DNA from: Maledivibacter halophilus
GTDB taxonomy: Bacteria; Bacillota; Clostridia; Peptostreptococcales; Caminicellaceae
Reading direction: 5' to 3'
Assembly: GCF_900167445.1 (NCBI RefSeq)
Contig: NZ_FUZT01000006.1
Coordinates: 293,556 to 357,555 of the forward strand
Length of the DNA stretch: 64,000 bases
Shown here: piece by piece, positions 46,737 through 55,539 of the stretch
How the letters are laid out: each line of letters opens with the position of its first letter
How positions within the stretch are numbered: position 1 is the stretch's first letter
The notes under the pieces: generated by a model
What the model saw: the letters and a program-made list of their open reading frames with translations, nothing else
The model's database searches: none
What the model was told of the DNA's origin: nothing
Translations under genes and position numbers: made by a program

Positions 46737-47879
46737 CTAGAAATTATTCATTCGCTTTTGCGGATTAATAATATCTGTGATTCTAATACCATAATTTTCA
46801 TCAACAACCACTACTTCACCTTTTGCAATTTGTTTACCATTTACAAGAATATCCAATGGTTCTCCTACAAGCTTATCTAATTCTATAACAGTTCCGGGAC
46901 CAAAATCAAGAATTTCACTTATTTTTTTTGTAGTTCTTCCTAATTCCACAGTTATACCTAATGGGACATCCTTTATAAGGTCTATATCGCTATAGGAATT
47001 ATACCCTTCATCCTCCTGATCAAAACTTTCAAATTGTAGAGGCTTAACGTTAACCGGATTGTTTTGCGGCTTATCATTTATGTTTTTATTACTGCCAATA
47101 CTACTACTTTTGGCGACATTCTCATGACTTTCCTGAGATACTCTAGATTTCTGAAGGTTTTCCTTATTCTTGCTCTCTTGTGGCTCCTTTTTCTCAGACT
47201 GGTCAGGTACGGCTTTAGAACTACCACTTAATAGCGGCGCCACTAATTGTTTAGCAAAATCAATAGGTATAACCTGCATTATTTCACTGTCTATCAAATC
47301 TCCAACAGTCATTTTGAATGCTATTTTAACAATCTTTTCATCACCGCTTATTGATATATTATCATATTTCTTATTTGGCAAATCTACAGAAACAGCATTT
47401 GGCGGAAGAATATCAATTTTTTTATTAAATATTTCAGAAAGAGATGTACATGCTGAACCAATCATTTGGTTCATAGCTTCTCCAATAGCGCTTAAGTGAA
47501 TATCTGTTAAATCTTGAGAAACATTTCTACCATCACCACCCATCATTAAATCGGTAATGATCTTTACATCCTTTTCATTTAATATAAGAAGGTTAAGTCC
47601 CTCTATTCCCTCTCTATAGTTTATAGTAACAGCCACACAAGGAATTTCGTATTCTTCAGATAATTCATCAAGGGTTGTTATAGATACATTTGGAGTGGTA
47701 ATAGTAACCTTTTGCCCCAATAGCGTGAATAAGGTTGTGGCAGATGTTCCCATGCTAATATTGCCTATTTCTCCCAATGCATCCTTTTCATCATTTGTAA
47801 GCGTATCATCTTCTTCAATATCGGTAGCTGTTCCCTTCAACAAAGCATCTATTTCTTCTTGAGAAAGCATATCAGCCAT
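46737..47879 (-). CDS. fliY: Flagellar motor switch phosphatase FliY
   Basis: Switch-complex protein joining a CheC-like CheY-P phosphatase to a FliN domain, 380 aa. The amino-terminal peptide LSQEEIDALL may bind CheY. Two phosphatase helices are intact: DALGEIGNISMGTSATTLFT (near 30) and LSAIGEAMNQMIGSACTSL (near 130). After an Asn/Ser-rich linker, the FliN domain (about 305 to 375) includes VPLGITVELGRTTKKI. It overlaps fliM by eight bases. Confidence 0.95.
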   Translation of the reverse strand: MADMLSQEEIDALLKGTATDIEEDDTLTNDEKDALGEIGNISMGTSATTLFTLLGQKVTITTPNVSITTLDELSEEYEIPCVAVTINYREGIEGLNLLILNEKDVKIITDLMMGGDGRNVSQDLTDIHLSAIGEAMNQMIGSACTSLSEIFNKKIDILPPNAVSVDLPNKKYDNISISGDEKIVKIAFKMTVGDLIDSEIMQVIPIDFAKQLVAPLLSGSSKAVPDQSEKKEPQESKNKENLQKSRVSQESHENVAKSSSIGSNKNINDKPQNNPVNVKPLQFESFDQEDEGYNSYSDIDLIKDVPLGITVELGRTTKKISEILDFGPGTVIELDKLVGEPLDILVNGKQIAKGEVVVVDENYGIRITDIINPQKRMNNF

Positions 47880-48867
47880 TTAGATCATCTCCTTCCTGGA
47901 TAAATTCACTAATTTTTATTGCAACTTTTTTCTTTTTAACGCCAGGCTTTGCAGTGAATTTCTTTTGATTTCCAACAATCACCTTTATATCCTCATTAAC
48001 CTTCGTATCTAATTGAATCACATCTCCTATCTGTAAATTCAAAAAATCTCCAACAGTTATTCTTGCACTACCAATAACTGCCCTAATATTTACATAAGTT
48101 TTTTCCAATCCTATTTTTATTGCATTTTTTTCTTCGCTTGTGACTTCTTTATTAGTATTTGAATACCAAAGCCTAGTACTTAGCTTTGGAATAATTGGCT
48201 CAAGAACATAGTGGGGAATACACATATTTATCATGCCTTCCACTTCACCAATTCTAACATTTAAAGTTACCAATGCTATAGTCTCATTTGGAGAGACAAT
48301 TTGAGCAAATTGAGAATTGGTTTCTATTTTTTCCAATGATGGATTTAGCTCTATAATATTCTCCCATGATTCAATTAAAAGCTTATTTATTTTTACAAGA
48401 AGCCTTTTTAAAAGAGTCAGCTCTATCTCTGTGAAACCACGAAGTTCTTTAAGGGTTCCCCCACTTCCTCCTAATACTCTTTCAATCATTGTAAAGGCTA
48501 TATCAGTAGAAATATCCATTATTATTTGACCATTTAGAGGCTTAAAATTAATAATTCCTAGTATAGCCGGATCGGATATTGAATTACTAAACTCATAATA
48601 GGTTAGTTGTTCTACCGAAAGAACTTCTACATTGATTATAGTTCTTAGATAACCGGATAAAAAAGTATTTAAAAGCCTAGAGAAATTCTCATGAATAATC
48701 TGAAGTGTACGTAATTGATCCTTGGCAAATTTATCAGGTCTTCTAAAATCATACTTTTTCACCTTTTTCTCTTTTGTTTCTTCTTGGAATTCTTTGACGT
48801 CCACTTCTCCTGTGCTCAGGGCTTGTAGCAAATCATCAATTTCATTTTGTGAAAGGACATCCGACAA
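47872..48867 (-). CDS. fliM: Flagellar motor switch protein FliM
   Basis: C-ring switch protein, 331 aa. The CheY-binding peptide LSQNEIDDLLQAL is at residue 5, the middle CheC-like domain has no phosphatase residues, and the SpoA-like domain lies at the end (VTVGDFLNLQIGDVIQLD). TTG start at 48867 follows GGAGGTGACGTAA. Lies between fliL and fliY. Confidence 0.96.
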   Translation of the reverse strand: MSDVLSQNEIDDLLQALSTGEVDVKEFQEETKEKKVKKYDFRRPDKFAKDQLRTLQIIHENFSRLLNTFLSGYLRTIINVEVLSVEQLTYYEFSNSISDPAILGIINFKPLNGQIIMDISTDIAFTMIERVLGGSGGTLKELRGFTEIELTLLKRLLVKINKLLIESWENIIELNPSLEKIETNSQFAQIVSPNETIALVTLNVRIGEVEGMINMCIPHYVLEPIIPKLSTRLWYSNTNKEVTSEEKNAIKIGLEKTYVNIRAVIGSARITVGDFLNLQIGDVIQLDTKVNEDIKVIVGNQKKFTAKPGVKKKKVAIKISEFIQEGDDLNG

Positions 48868-48884
48868 TTACGTCACCTCCAATG

Positions 48885-49301
48885 CTATTGAACTATAAAT
48901 TCTGTGAAATAAACATTTAATATATTATTAGATTCAACTATTTCCACTATCTTATCTTTAATGTCTGTCCTTGCCTTTTGCTGACCTTCTTTCCCAGATA
49001 ATTCTTCTAAAGTTTTATTCCTAAGGAGCTCTAATATGTCATTTCTTATTCTTGCCTTTTGTTCTTCTAAGACTTCAGTAAGATTTCTATCTGTGTATTC
49101 AATGGTCATATTAACCTTCATAATATTATTACTCTTCTTGATGTTTGTGTAAATTTCATCAAGTTCAAATTGAAAATGTTCAACCTTGTCTTTTTTACTA
49201 TCTCCTTTACTATTAAGTACAAAAAAGAAAGTTAGAGTAAATATTAGAGCTATTACAACTAATCCTATAAAGCTTAAAAGTAGAACTTTTTTTAAACTCA
49301 T
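48885..49301 (-). CDS. fliL: Flagellar basal body protein FliL
   Basis: Single-pass membrane protein that supports stator function, 138 aa. One membrane helix (about 8 to 30) is followed by an extracellular domain ending VYFTEFIVQ, the typical FliL close. GGGGACTAGGTT precedes the ATG. It follows motB, so stator and stator-support genes are adjacent. Confidence 0.93.
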   Translation of the reverse strand: MSLKKVLLLSFIGLVVIALIFTLTFFFVLNSKGDSKKDKVEHFQFELDEIYTNIKKSNNIMKVNMTIEYTDRNLTEVLEEQKARIRNDILELLRNKTLEELSGKEGQQKARTDIKDKIVEIVESNNILNVYFTEFIVQ

Positions 49302-49334
49302 AACCTAGTCCCCTTTATATAAATATTTGTCTAT

Positions 49335-50096
49335 TTAATTAGAATAATTTGGCTCACTTTTTTCATACTTGGAGCTCAATATTACTATATCTACCCTTCG
49401 ATTTTTTGCTTTGTTTTCTGAGCTTGTATTAGGGGCAACCGGGTGATATTTGCTATACCCAGATACTGCTAATCTTTGAGGCATCATATTTGTTTCTTCT
49501 ATAAAAAATCTCGCCACATTTACAGCTCTTATAGTGGACAATTCCCAGTTTGTAGGGAATTGTCTACTGCTTTTTATAGGGTCTGAATCAGTATGACCTT
49601 CTACACGAATTACCTTATCGGCAAATTTCTCCTGCTCTAGTAATTTGGACATAAATTCTAAAATCTTTTTTGATTCTGGCTTTAATTCAGCTCTTCCAGA
49701 ATCAAAGAGAACATTATCCTCAAACCTAACTAAGAGTCCCCGATTGTCTAGTTCAACTAAAATCTGATCTTGAAGCTTATTTTCCTCTAAATGCCTTTCT
49801 AGACTTTCCTTTAAAGCCCTTAGATCTCTAATTTCCTTTAGATTGTTTGTCACATCATCTTCAAGGGTGGAATTATTTACAAATTGGGTATCATCTAATG
49901 TCTTTCCACCTCTTAAAACCCCAGCAGAACCCTGAAATGATTCCATTATCATCTGAAACTTTTTTGCATCTATTTCTGAAAAGGCAAATAGTAGCACAAA
50001 AAAGCATAGTAATAATGTCATCATGTCTCCATAGGTCAACATATATTCTGGTACACCACCGGATTGCTCACCTTGAGTTTTCCTTCTTCTACTCAT
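49335..50096 (-). CDS. motB: Motor stator protein MotB
   Basis: Proton-channel stator subunit anchored to peptidoglycan, 253 aa. The membrane helix YMLTYGDMMTLLLCFFVLLF contains Asp24, equivalent to the proton-binding Asp of B. subtilis MotB. A plug region follows, then the OmpA-like domain with RVEGHTDSDPI. Start at ATG 50096 after GGAGGCTTCAGCTA, overlapping the end of motA by eight bases. Proton versus sodium use cannot be proved from sequence. Confidence 0.96.
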   Translation of the reverse strand: MSRRRKTQGEQSGGVPEYMLTYGDMMTLLLCFFVLLFAFSEIDAKKFQMIMESFQGSAGVLRGGKTLDDTQFVNNSTLEDDVTNNLKEIRDLRALKESLERHLEENKLQDQILVELDNRGLLVRFEDNVLFDSGRAELKPESKKILEFMSKLLEQEKFADKVIRVEGHTDSDPIKSSRQFPTNWELSTIRAVNVARFFIEETNMMPQRLAVSGYSKYHPVAPNTSSENKAKNRRVDIVILSSKYEKSEPNYSN

Positions 50097-50883
50097 TAGC
50101 TGAAGCCTCCATCTCTCCATCATCATTTAATGAATTTCGAATTGAAGGTGGTAAGAAAGCCTTTAATTTTTCTTCAATAATTCGAGGGTTTTCACCTGCT
50201 TGTATTGATAGTAAACCTTCAATCATTATTTCCTTAAGTAGAATTTCTTCCCTACTCTTCAGATTTAATTTCTTTGCTATAGGTATACAAATCATATTTG
50301 CTATTAAGGATCCGTAAAGGGTTGTAATAAGGGCCACTGCCATACTCGGTCCAATCGTACTCGGTTCATCAAGCTGCTTGAGCATAGCCACCAATCCTAT
50401 CAGTGTACCAATCATACCAAAGGCTGGTGAAAGTGTCCCCATGGTATCAAATATACTCTTTCCTTCATTATGTCTCTCCTCTAAGAAAGCAATTTCTGTT
50501 TCAAGTATATTTTTAACTAATTCAGGATCCGTTCCATCTACAATCAGCATAACTCCCTTTTGTAAAAAGGGATCCTTTATCTCTTCAACAGCTTCCTCTA
50601 AGGCTAATAAGCCCTCTCTCCTGGCTATATTAGCTAAACTTACTATTTTATTTATAATCATTCCAATTTCATATGTACTATTTGAAAATGCTTTTTTTAC
50701 TACCTTCATAGTAGATAAAACCTTTTTTAGTGGAAATGCTATAAAAGTAGCTGCAACCGTTCCACCTACTACTATTAGTAAAGATGAAAAGCTCCAAAAC
50801 CAGCTAAGCTTTCCAGCATCTAGAATCCCCCACGTAATAAGAATAATCCCTGATATCAATCCTATAATAGTTGATAAATCCAA
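50089..50883 (-). CDS. motA: Motor stator protein MotA
   Basis: Four-helix stator subunit, 264 aa, forming a pentamer around MotB. Conserved parts are PAFGMIGTLIGLVAMLKQLD in helices 3 to 4 and the cytosolic loop REGLLALEEAVEEIKDPFLQ carrying the torque-generating charges. TTG start at 50883 after GAGGTGTAGTCA, with the flbD stop inside that ribosome site. Confidence 0.96.
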   Translation of the reverse strand: MDLSTIIGLISGIILITWGILDAGKLSWFWSFSSLLIVVGGTVAATFIAFPLKKVLSTMKVVKKAFSNSTYEIGMIINKIVSLANIARREGLLALEEAVEEIKDPFLQKGVMLIVDGTDPELVKNILETEIAFLEERHNEGKSIFDTMGTLSPAFGMIGTLIGLVAMLKQLDEPSTIGPSMAVALITTLYGSLIANMICIPIAKKLNLKSREEILLKEIMIEGLLSIQAGENPRIIEEKLKAFLPPSIRNSLNDDGEMEASANE

Positions 50884-50886
50884 TGA

Positions 50887-51108
50887 CTACACCTCATTTC
50901 TATTATGTTTTATTATGGGGTCATTATCTGCAAATATCCTTTTCTTATGCTCTAATATCTTGACAATAATTTCGTCAACATTTTCATTTACCACAATTTT
51001 CCTTCCGGTAGTCATGGATATTACCGTATTTGGATTTGCTTCTATAAACTCTATAAGATCAGAATTTACAGCCAGTATCTCACCATTGAGCCTAGACACA
51101 TATATCAT
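50887..51108 (-). CDS. flbD: Flagellar operon protein FlbD
   Basis: Small FlbD-family protein (SwrD in B. subtilis), 73 aa, with the signature MIYVSRLNGEILAVNSDLIE and the later TGRKIVVNE. In B. subtilis it is reported to be needed for full motor torque. I chose ATG 51108 because AAAGGATG is nine bases upstream; an ATG three codons earlier overlaps that site. Always found next to motA in such operons. Confidence 0.9.
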   Translation of the reverse strand: MIYVSRLNGEILAVNSDLIEFIEANPNTVISMTTGRKIVVNENVDEIIVKILEHKKRIFADNDPIIKHNRNEV

Positions 51109-51138
51109 ATTAATCATCCTTTAATCTTTAAGTAAGGA

Positions 51139-51162
51139 CCTGGGCTGTATATGCAGCCCAGG
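51139..51162 (-). repeat. GC-rich intercistronic hairpin after flgE
   Basis: A perfect nine-base stem (CCTGGGCTG / CAGCCCAGG) around a six-base loop, in an A/T-rich setting and with no T run following. Placed ten bases after the flgE stop, it may shield flgE mRNA from 3' decay. Confidence 0.6.
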
Positions 51163-51171
51163 AATTATGTA

Positions 51172-52512
51172 TTATCTCTTGAGATTAACAAGCTCTTGAA
51201 GCATTTCATCGGTTGTGGTAATTATCCTTGAGTTGGCCTGAAAACCCCTTTGTGTAGATATCATATCAGTAAACTCAAGGGAAAGATCAACATTTGACAT
51301 CTCCAAAGCCCCCGGTGACAAATCTCCAAAGCTCCCAGTTGATGGAGCACCATATTTAGGAGTTCCAGAGTTTGGAGAATCTATAAACATATTGCCGCCT
51401 ATTTTCAAAAGTCCAGCAGGATTATCAAAATCCGCTAGGCCTATTCTGGCCAAGGTCTTTCTTTCACCATTGGTAAATATACCTACTACTTCTCCATTAG
51501 GAGAGATAGTAAAGTCGTTGATGGACCCTGCAGTGTTACCATCTACAGCAACTCCTTTTGCGTCTGAGATGTTGCTTTGTTGAGTAAATAATACATTATT
51601 ATTGTCATCTAAAAACATTTTGTCATCAAAAGTTAATTTAATATCAGCAGCTCCTGAGAAGCTTAATGTTGCTGTATCTTTGACACTAGTTCCACTCGCA
51701 ATAAAACAAGAATTTGTAGTGTCATATGCCCCCTGAAATATACCAGAATCAGTACCTGTTGGGTCAAATACATAGTTACCATTACTATCAAATTTCAAAT
51801 ATCTTTTATCTGCTGCATCAGTTGATGCAGTCGATTCACTACCAAATATGACAGTTCCAGATTCATCTTTAACTACAATTTCTCTATAGCTATCCTTAGT
51901 AGCAGTATTTCCATCGTCTACAACTTCACCAAATTCAATAGTAAGTGTATGCACATCCCCCAAGCTATCATATATATCAACAGTTGTTGTATATTCAGAG
52001 TCATTATAGTTTATATTCCCCTTGAGCTTTATCTCACTAGTAGCTGTTGCCGCCTTACTCTCAGACTTATTAATCTGTATAGGCTTCATATTTTCATCTA
52101 GAACCTTGTAACCATTAGGAGCCACAAGAAATCCTGCCTTATCAACGGTAAAATTACCAGCCCTAGTATAAAAACGATTTTGTGCATTTACATCATTGGC
52201 CAGTATAAAATAACCATTACCATCAACCATAAGGTCTGTTAAGTAGTCGGTTCTTTGGGTTGCTCCCTTTGTGTGATTGACGTTTATGGAAGCAACATTA
52301 ACTCCCAGGCCGATTTGCTGTGGGTTTGTACCCCCTCTACCTCCCTGGGGTGAACCTGCACCCTTCAATGTTTGGCTGAAAACCTCTTGAAAGGTAACTG
52401 CACTTCTTTTAAATCCCACAGTATTTACATTGGCTATATTATTACCAATTACGTCCATCTTAGCTTGATGCACCCTAAGACCAGATACACCAGAATACAT
52501 TGATCTCATCAT
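51172..52512 (-). CDS. flgE: Flagellar hook protein FlgE
   Basis: Forms the hook joining rod and filament, 446 aa. The amino end MMRSMYSGVSGLRVHQAKMD and the carboxy end EMSNVDLSLEFTDMISTQRG are the flagellar rod/hook family motifs, with a variable Thr/Asp-rich surface domain between. The position next to flgD and fliK makes hook rather than rod (FlgG) the better reading. AAGGAGGTCATTCATT precedes the ATG. Confidence 0.93.
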   Translation of the reverse strand: MMRSMYSGVSGLRVHQAKMDVIGNNIANVNTVGFKRSAVTFQEVFSQTLKGAGSPQGGRGGTNPQQIGLGVNVASINVNHTKGATQRTDYLTDLMVDGNGYFILANDVNAQNRFYTRAGNFTVDKAGFLVAPNGYKVLDENMKPIQINKSESKAATATSEIKLKGNINYNDSEYTTTVDIYDSLGDVHTLTIEFGEVVDDGNTATKDSYREIVVKDESGTVIFGSESTASTDAADKRYLKFDSNGNYVFDPTGTDSGIFQGAYDTTNSCFIASGTSVKDTATLSFSGAADIKLTFDDKMFLDDNNNVLFTQQSNISDAKGVAVDGNTAGSINDFTISPNGEVVGIFTNGERKTLARIGLADFDNPAGLLKIGGNMFIDSPNSGTPKYGAPSTGSFGDLSPGALEMSNVDLSLEFTDMISTQRGFQANSRIITTTDEMLQELVNLKR

Positions 52513-52540
52513 AATGAATGACCTCCTTATTTTTTGCCAT
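52475..52540 (-). CDS. Possible 21-codon upstream reading frame overlapping flgE
   Basis: AGAGGAGATTGATT is followed by an ATG that opens 21 codons in another frame, covering the flgE ribosome site and stopping 35 bases inside flgE. It could couple or limit flgE translation. It may also be chance, and no homology is known. Confidence 0.25.
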   Translation of the reverse strand: MAKNKEVIHYDEINVFWCIWS

Positions 52541-52592
52541 AATCAATCTCCTCTGTCGTTTAGAGATTAAAAGCTTCCTTAAAAGGTCCAGC

Positions 52593-52970
52593 TTATACAA
52601 TTACGGCTCCATCAATATTAGTAAATACATTTTCCTTTAATTGATCTTCACAGGCAGCAGTTATTATGGTTTTGTTTTTCACACTTGCTATAAAGGCTTT
52701 ATTTTCCATTAATATCAGAGCTTCCTTTACACCTTTTCTATCTGCCCTTTGAACACCATTATTTAATCTGCTTATATCTTCCTTGCTGAGATTAATATTT
52801 CTATTCTTTAACCTTTCCAGGGCATGCTTTGAAAATTTTACTTCCTGACTTTTCCCAATTTCATTGAGTACTTCCTGGAATGACTTTCTTTGAGGATTAT
52901 AATTAGTGGTATTCTTTGAAACTTTTTGCTGATTTACTATCAGATCATTATTGATTCTTATTCTATTCAA
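52593..52970 (-). CDS. Flagellar operon protein, TIGR02530 family
   Basis: A 125-residue protein found between flgD and flgE in many Firmicutes. The core is FSKHALERLKNRNINLSKED followed by a Lys-rich segment and the hydrophobic end LILMENKAFIASVKNKTII. The function is not established; position suggests hook assembly. TTG start at 52970 after GGGAGGTGCATGA. Confidence 0.85.
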   Translation of the reverse strand: MNRIRINNDLIVNQQKVSKNTTNYNPQRKSFQEVLNEIGKSQEVKFSKHALERLKNRNINLSKEDISRLNNGVQRADRKGVKEALILMENKAFIASVKNKTIITAACEDQLKENVFTNIDGAVIV

Positions 52971-52996
52971 TCATGCACCTCCCCTATATCTCACCA

Positions 52997-54058
52997 CTAG
53001 CTTCCATATCCATCTATAGCTTTATTTATGTTTATAAGCTCATTTATTGCCTTCAAATTATTCTCAGAAGCTTCATTTTGTTCATCCTCTAAACCTTCAA
53101 TGGCTTTATTTAGGCTTTCAAATCCATTAGTTATACTTTCATTCATATAGTATAAAGAATTATTGACATTCTTGTACTGCTCACCTAAGGATTCATTTAT
53201 CTGGTCAAGTATTAAGCTGTTCAGCTCCATGTTTTTATTCATTTGCTGCATTTGTTCTAGGGAGCTAAATTGGGCCATCTGAGCAATAAATTCCCTATCC
53301 TGTATAGGATTAAGCGGATCCTGATTTGACATTTGAGTTATTAATAGTTTCAGAAACATATCTTTGTCCATTTTATTAGGATCAGTTTCTTTACTATCTT
53401 CTTCATCCTCTCCATATGAAGGTGATTGGCCGTCCTGTGACTTAACGGTTATGTAATAGCCCTCTACAGTAATATCCTTATCCTTAAGTACCTTTTTGAC
53501 TGCGTCAAAATTGTTTTGAATAATCTGTTTAACAATATTATTATCTGCTTCAAATATAGCAACCCTAATACCATCTTTTTCAGCCAGCTTTATAGATAAA
53601 TTGCCAAGACTTTCAGGCGATAGTTTAATTGCTATCTCTGGTGTAGTTTCTGAAAGAGAATTCTCAATATTCCTCACAATTTGGTCTACTATTTCATAGT
53701 TTGAATCCTCATCTTCGGAATTTAATGTTACCACTGTTTTATGTATTGTAAATCCTTTATCCTTTAACATCTCTTTAATTTCTTCAATATTATCATTTAA
53801 AGCTTGTTTTACCGTTTCACTTTCCGCTTCAAATCTAGCTACGGTAATACCACCCTCCACAGAAATCTTTATTGATAAATCTCCCAAACTATCAGGCTTT
53901 AAAGCAATAGTAATCTGGGATACCTCCTCGGATAGTGAGTCTTTAGCGCCTTCCAATATTTGATCAAATAAATCTGAATCTTCATTGATATTATTATCTG
54001 TTTTTTTAGTAGTGGTTTGATATGCATAATAGTTACTATCTATTCCATTAATTGACAA
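52997..54058 (-). CDS. flgD: Hook-cap scaffold FlgD fused to two FliK-type Flg_hook domains
   Basis: The FlgD core (about 229 to 275, [20 protein letters not shown] and [14 protein letters not shown]) is clear; FlgD caps the growing hook. Unusually, residues 28 to 112 and 126 to 208 are two copies of the FliK carboxy-terminal domain, each with the pattern L-x-P-x-S-L-G-x-L-S-I-K then A-x-F-E-A and V-K-Q. After FlgD comes a coiled tail and no FlgD_ig/tudor part. TTG start at 54058 after GGGGGG. The frame is open throughout with no sign of error. Confidence 0.9.
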   Translation of the reverse strand: MSINGIDSNYYAYQTTTKKTDNNINEDSDLFDQILEGAKDSLSEEVSQITIALKPDSLGDLSIKISVEGGITVARFEAESETVKQALNDNIEEIKEMLKDKGFTIHKTVVTLNSEDEDSNYEIVDQIVRNIENSLSETTPEIAIKLSPESLGNLSIKLAEKDGIRVAIFEADNNIVKQIIQNNFDAVKKVLKDKDITVEGYYITVKSQDGQSPSYGEDEEDSKETDPNKMDKDMFLKLLITQMSNQDPLNPIQDREFIAQMAQFSSLEQMQQMNKNMELNSLILDQINESLGEQYKNVNNSLYYMNESITNGFESLNKAIEGLEDEQNEASENNLKAINELININKAIDGYGS

Positions 54059-54073
54059 TTTGTACCCCCCTTT

Positions 54074-55477
54074 TTATGCCAAATAATTAAAGGAAGAATT
54101 TAATCCATTGATATTATATGAATTAACAATGGCTCCTTCATCCCTTGTTTGATCCATATTCATTAAAGATTTTTTAGATTTCCTCTTGCTTAAATACGAA
54201 AAACTACTCTCTTGATCCCTTGAATCCTTGTTAACTGAAACATCAAATTCTTTTACTTCAAAGCCTTTATCGCTTAATGCATTCCTTAAATCCTCTAGGT
54301 TAGATTCTATGGCCTGCTTAACTATTTGACTTTCTACATCGAATCTAGCTATTACCAGTCCTCTTTCAAGAACTATTTTCATTGATAATTTACCTAGATT
54401 ATCGGGTTTAAGCTTAATTACCATCTCAGAAACATCATCAGAAATCGAAGCCTTTGTTCCCTCTAGGACTTGATTAAAAATATTTAAATCCTGCTTTATT
54501 GTACTGCTGTTTAAAGTTTTGTTTATTTGGGATAATTCCATATTATTATTTTCCACTTGTAGATTTTTAACTGCTGCCAAATCCATATCCCTATTACCAG
54601 TAATCTTTCCATTTAAGTCTTTAGGATTCTTTAAAGCTATATTTCCTTCTTCCTTTGAGCTTCCCTCCATAGAAAATTTGACCTCAGTTCCTTTGGCCTC
54701 AACTTCTTTAGCCTCAGCTCCTTTTGTACTTGTTCCTTCTTCGCTGACATTCTTATTTTCAGAGCTTAAATTATTTGACATATTCTGATTATCAGAATTT
54801 AACTTAGGACTATTATCAATATTTAAGCTGTTATTTGTGTCTTTTCCACTACCTGACTCAACATTTAAACTATTTACCTGTTTATCATTGTCTTTAACTA
54901 ATTGTGACAATCTTACAGTTTTTTCTTGAATCACAGCTCTTAAGTTTTCATCTCCAATAATTTCTGGAATGTTAATTGATTGAAGCTTTTGAACTATCTC
55001 TTCTACTTTGCTTAAATCAAAGGACCCATTTAACTTTAAATTATTAATATCTAGCTGAGATATGATCTCCTCAAGCTTTTCAGACAATGCTTTTAGTTTT
55101 TCATTATCTATTGTATCATCTGATTGTAAGACTTGTATTAAATTTTCAATCAATCCCTCTAATTCACTTAGTTCTTCTTGAGCACTACTATCTTTTTCTT
55201 CTTCTAGATTAATTGCTTTATCTTTAATTATATCTTCAGCTTTATCCTTTTCTTTAGCTTTTGAAGCTTGATTTTCTTCAGTATTCTTTGAAGCTTTAGA
55301 ATCAATTTTTTCACTTTTACTATGATTAATCTTCTCATCCTTTTTCTTAGCTAATAGTTTCTTAAAATTATTATCTTCAGTTTGGAAAGATTTTTTCCTT
55401 GCCACAATTTTATCATCTTTCCTTGATAAAATTGGACTTTTAGAAAGCTGAGCTCTATTCATTTCTCCATTCAGCAT
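54074..55477 (-). CDS. fliK: Flagellar hook-length control protein FliK
   Basis: Secreted ruler that stops hook growth and switches export specificity through FlhB, 467 aa. About 330 residues are Ser/Lys/Asn/Glu-rich and disordered, as expected for a ruler. The carboxy-terminal Flg_hook domain (about 335 to 415) has VIKLKPDNLGKLSMKIVLE and ARFDVESQIVKQAIE and is closely alike to both copies in the next gene. Start at ATG 55477 after GAGGAGGTGAGAAT. Confidence 0.92.
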   Translation of the reverse strand: MLNGEMNRAQLSKSPILSRKDDKIVARKKSFQTEDNNFKKLLAKKKDEKINHSKSEKIDSKASKNTEENQASKAKEKDKAEDIIKDKAINLEEEKDSSAQEELSELEGLIENLIQVLQSDDTIDNEKLKALSEKLEEIISQLDINNLKLNGSFDLSKVEEIVQKLQSINIPEIIGDENLRAVIQEKTVRLSQLVKDNDKQVNSLNVESGSGKDTNNSLNIDNSPKLNSDNQNMSNNLSSENKNVSEEGTSTKGAEAKEVEAKGTEVKFSMEGSSKEEGNIALKNPKDLNGKITGNRDMDLAAVKNLQVENNNMELSQINKTLNSSTIKQDLNIFNQVLEGTKASISDDVSEMVIKLKPDNLGKLSMKIVLERGLVIARFDVESQIVKQAIESNLEDLRNALSDKGFEVKEFDVSVNKDSRDQESSFSYLSKRKSKKSLMNMDQTRDEGAIVNSYNINGLNSSFNYLA

Positions 55478-55539
55478 ATTCTCACCTCCTCTCAAGTGTC
55501 ATAATATTTATTTATAAATCCTCTATGCCTAGTACAGGT

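Noticed and set aside
49847..50317. A 156-codon plus-strand reading frame across motA and motB
   Set aside because: Shadow of two well supported genes; no family resemblance.
50378..51124. A 248-codon plus-strand reading frame
   Set aside because: It is antisense to motA and flbD, both clearly real. No ribosome site or recognisable domain.
51172..52512. Calling the hook gene flgG (distal rod)
   Set aside because: The length of 446 aa with a large variable middle, and the place between flgD and flbD/motA, fit the hook protein better than the shorter rod protein.
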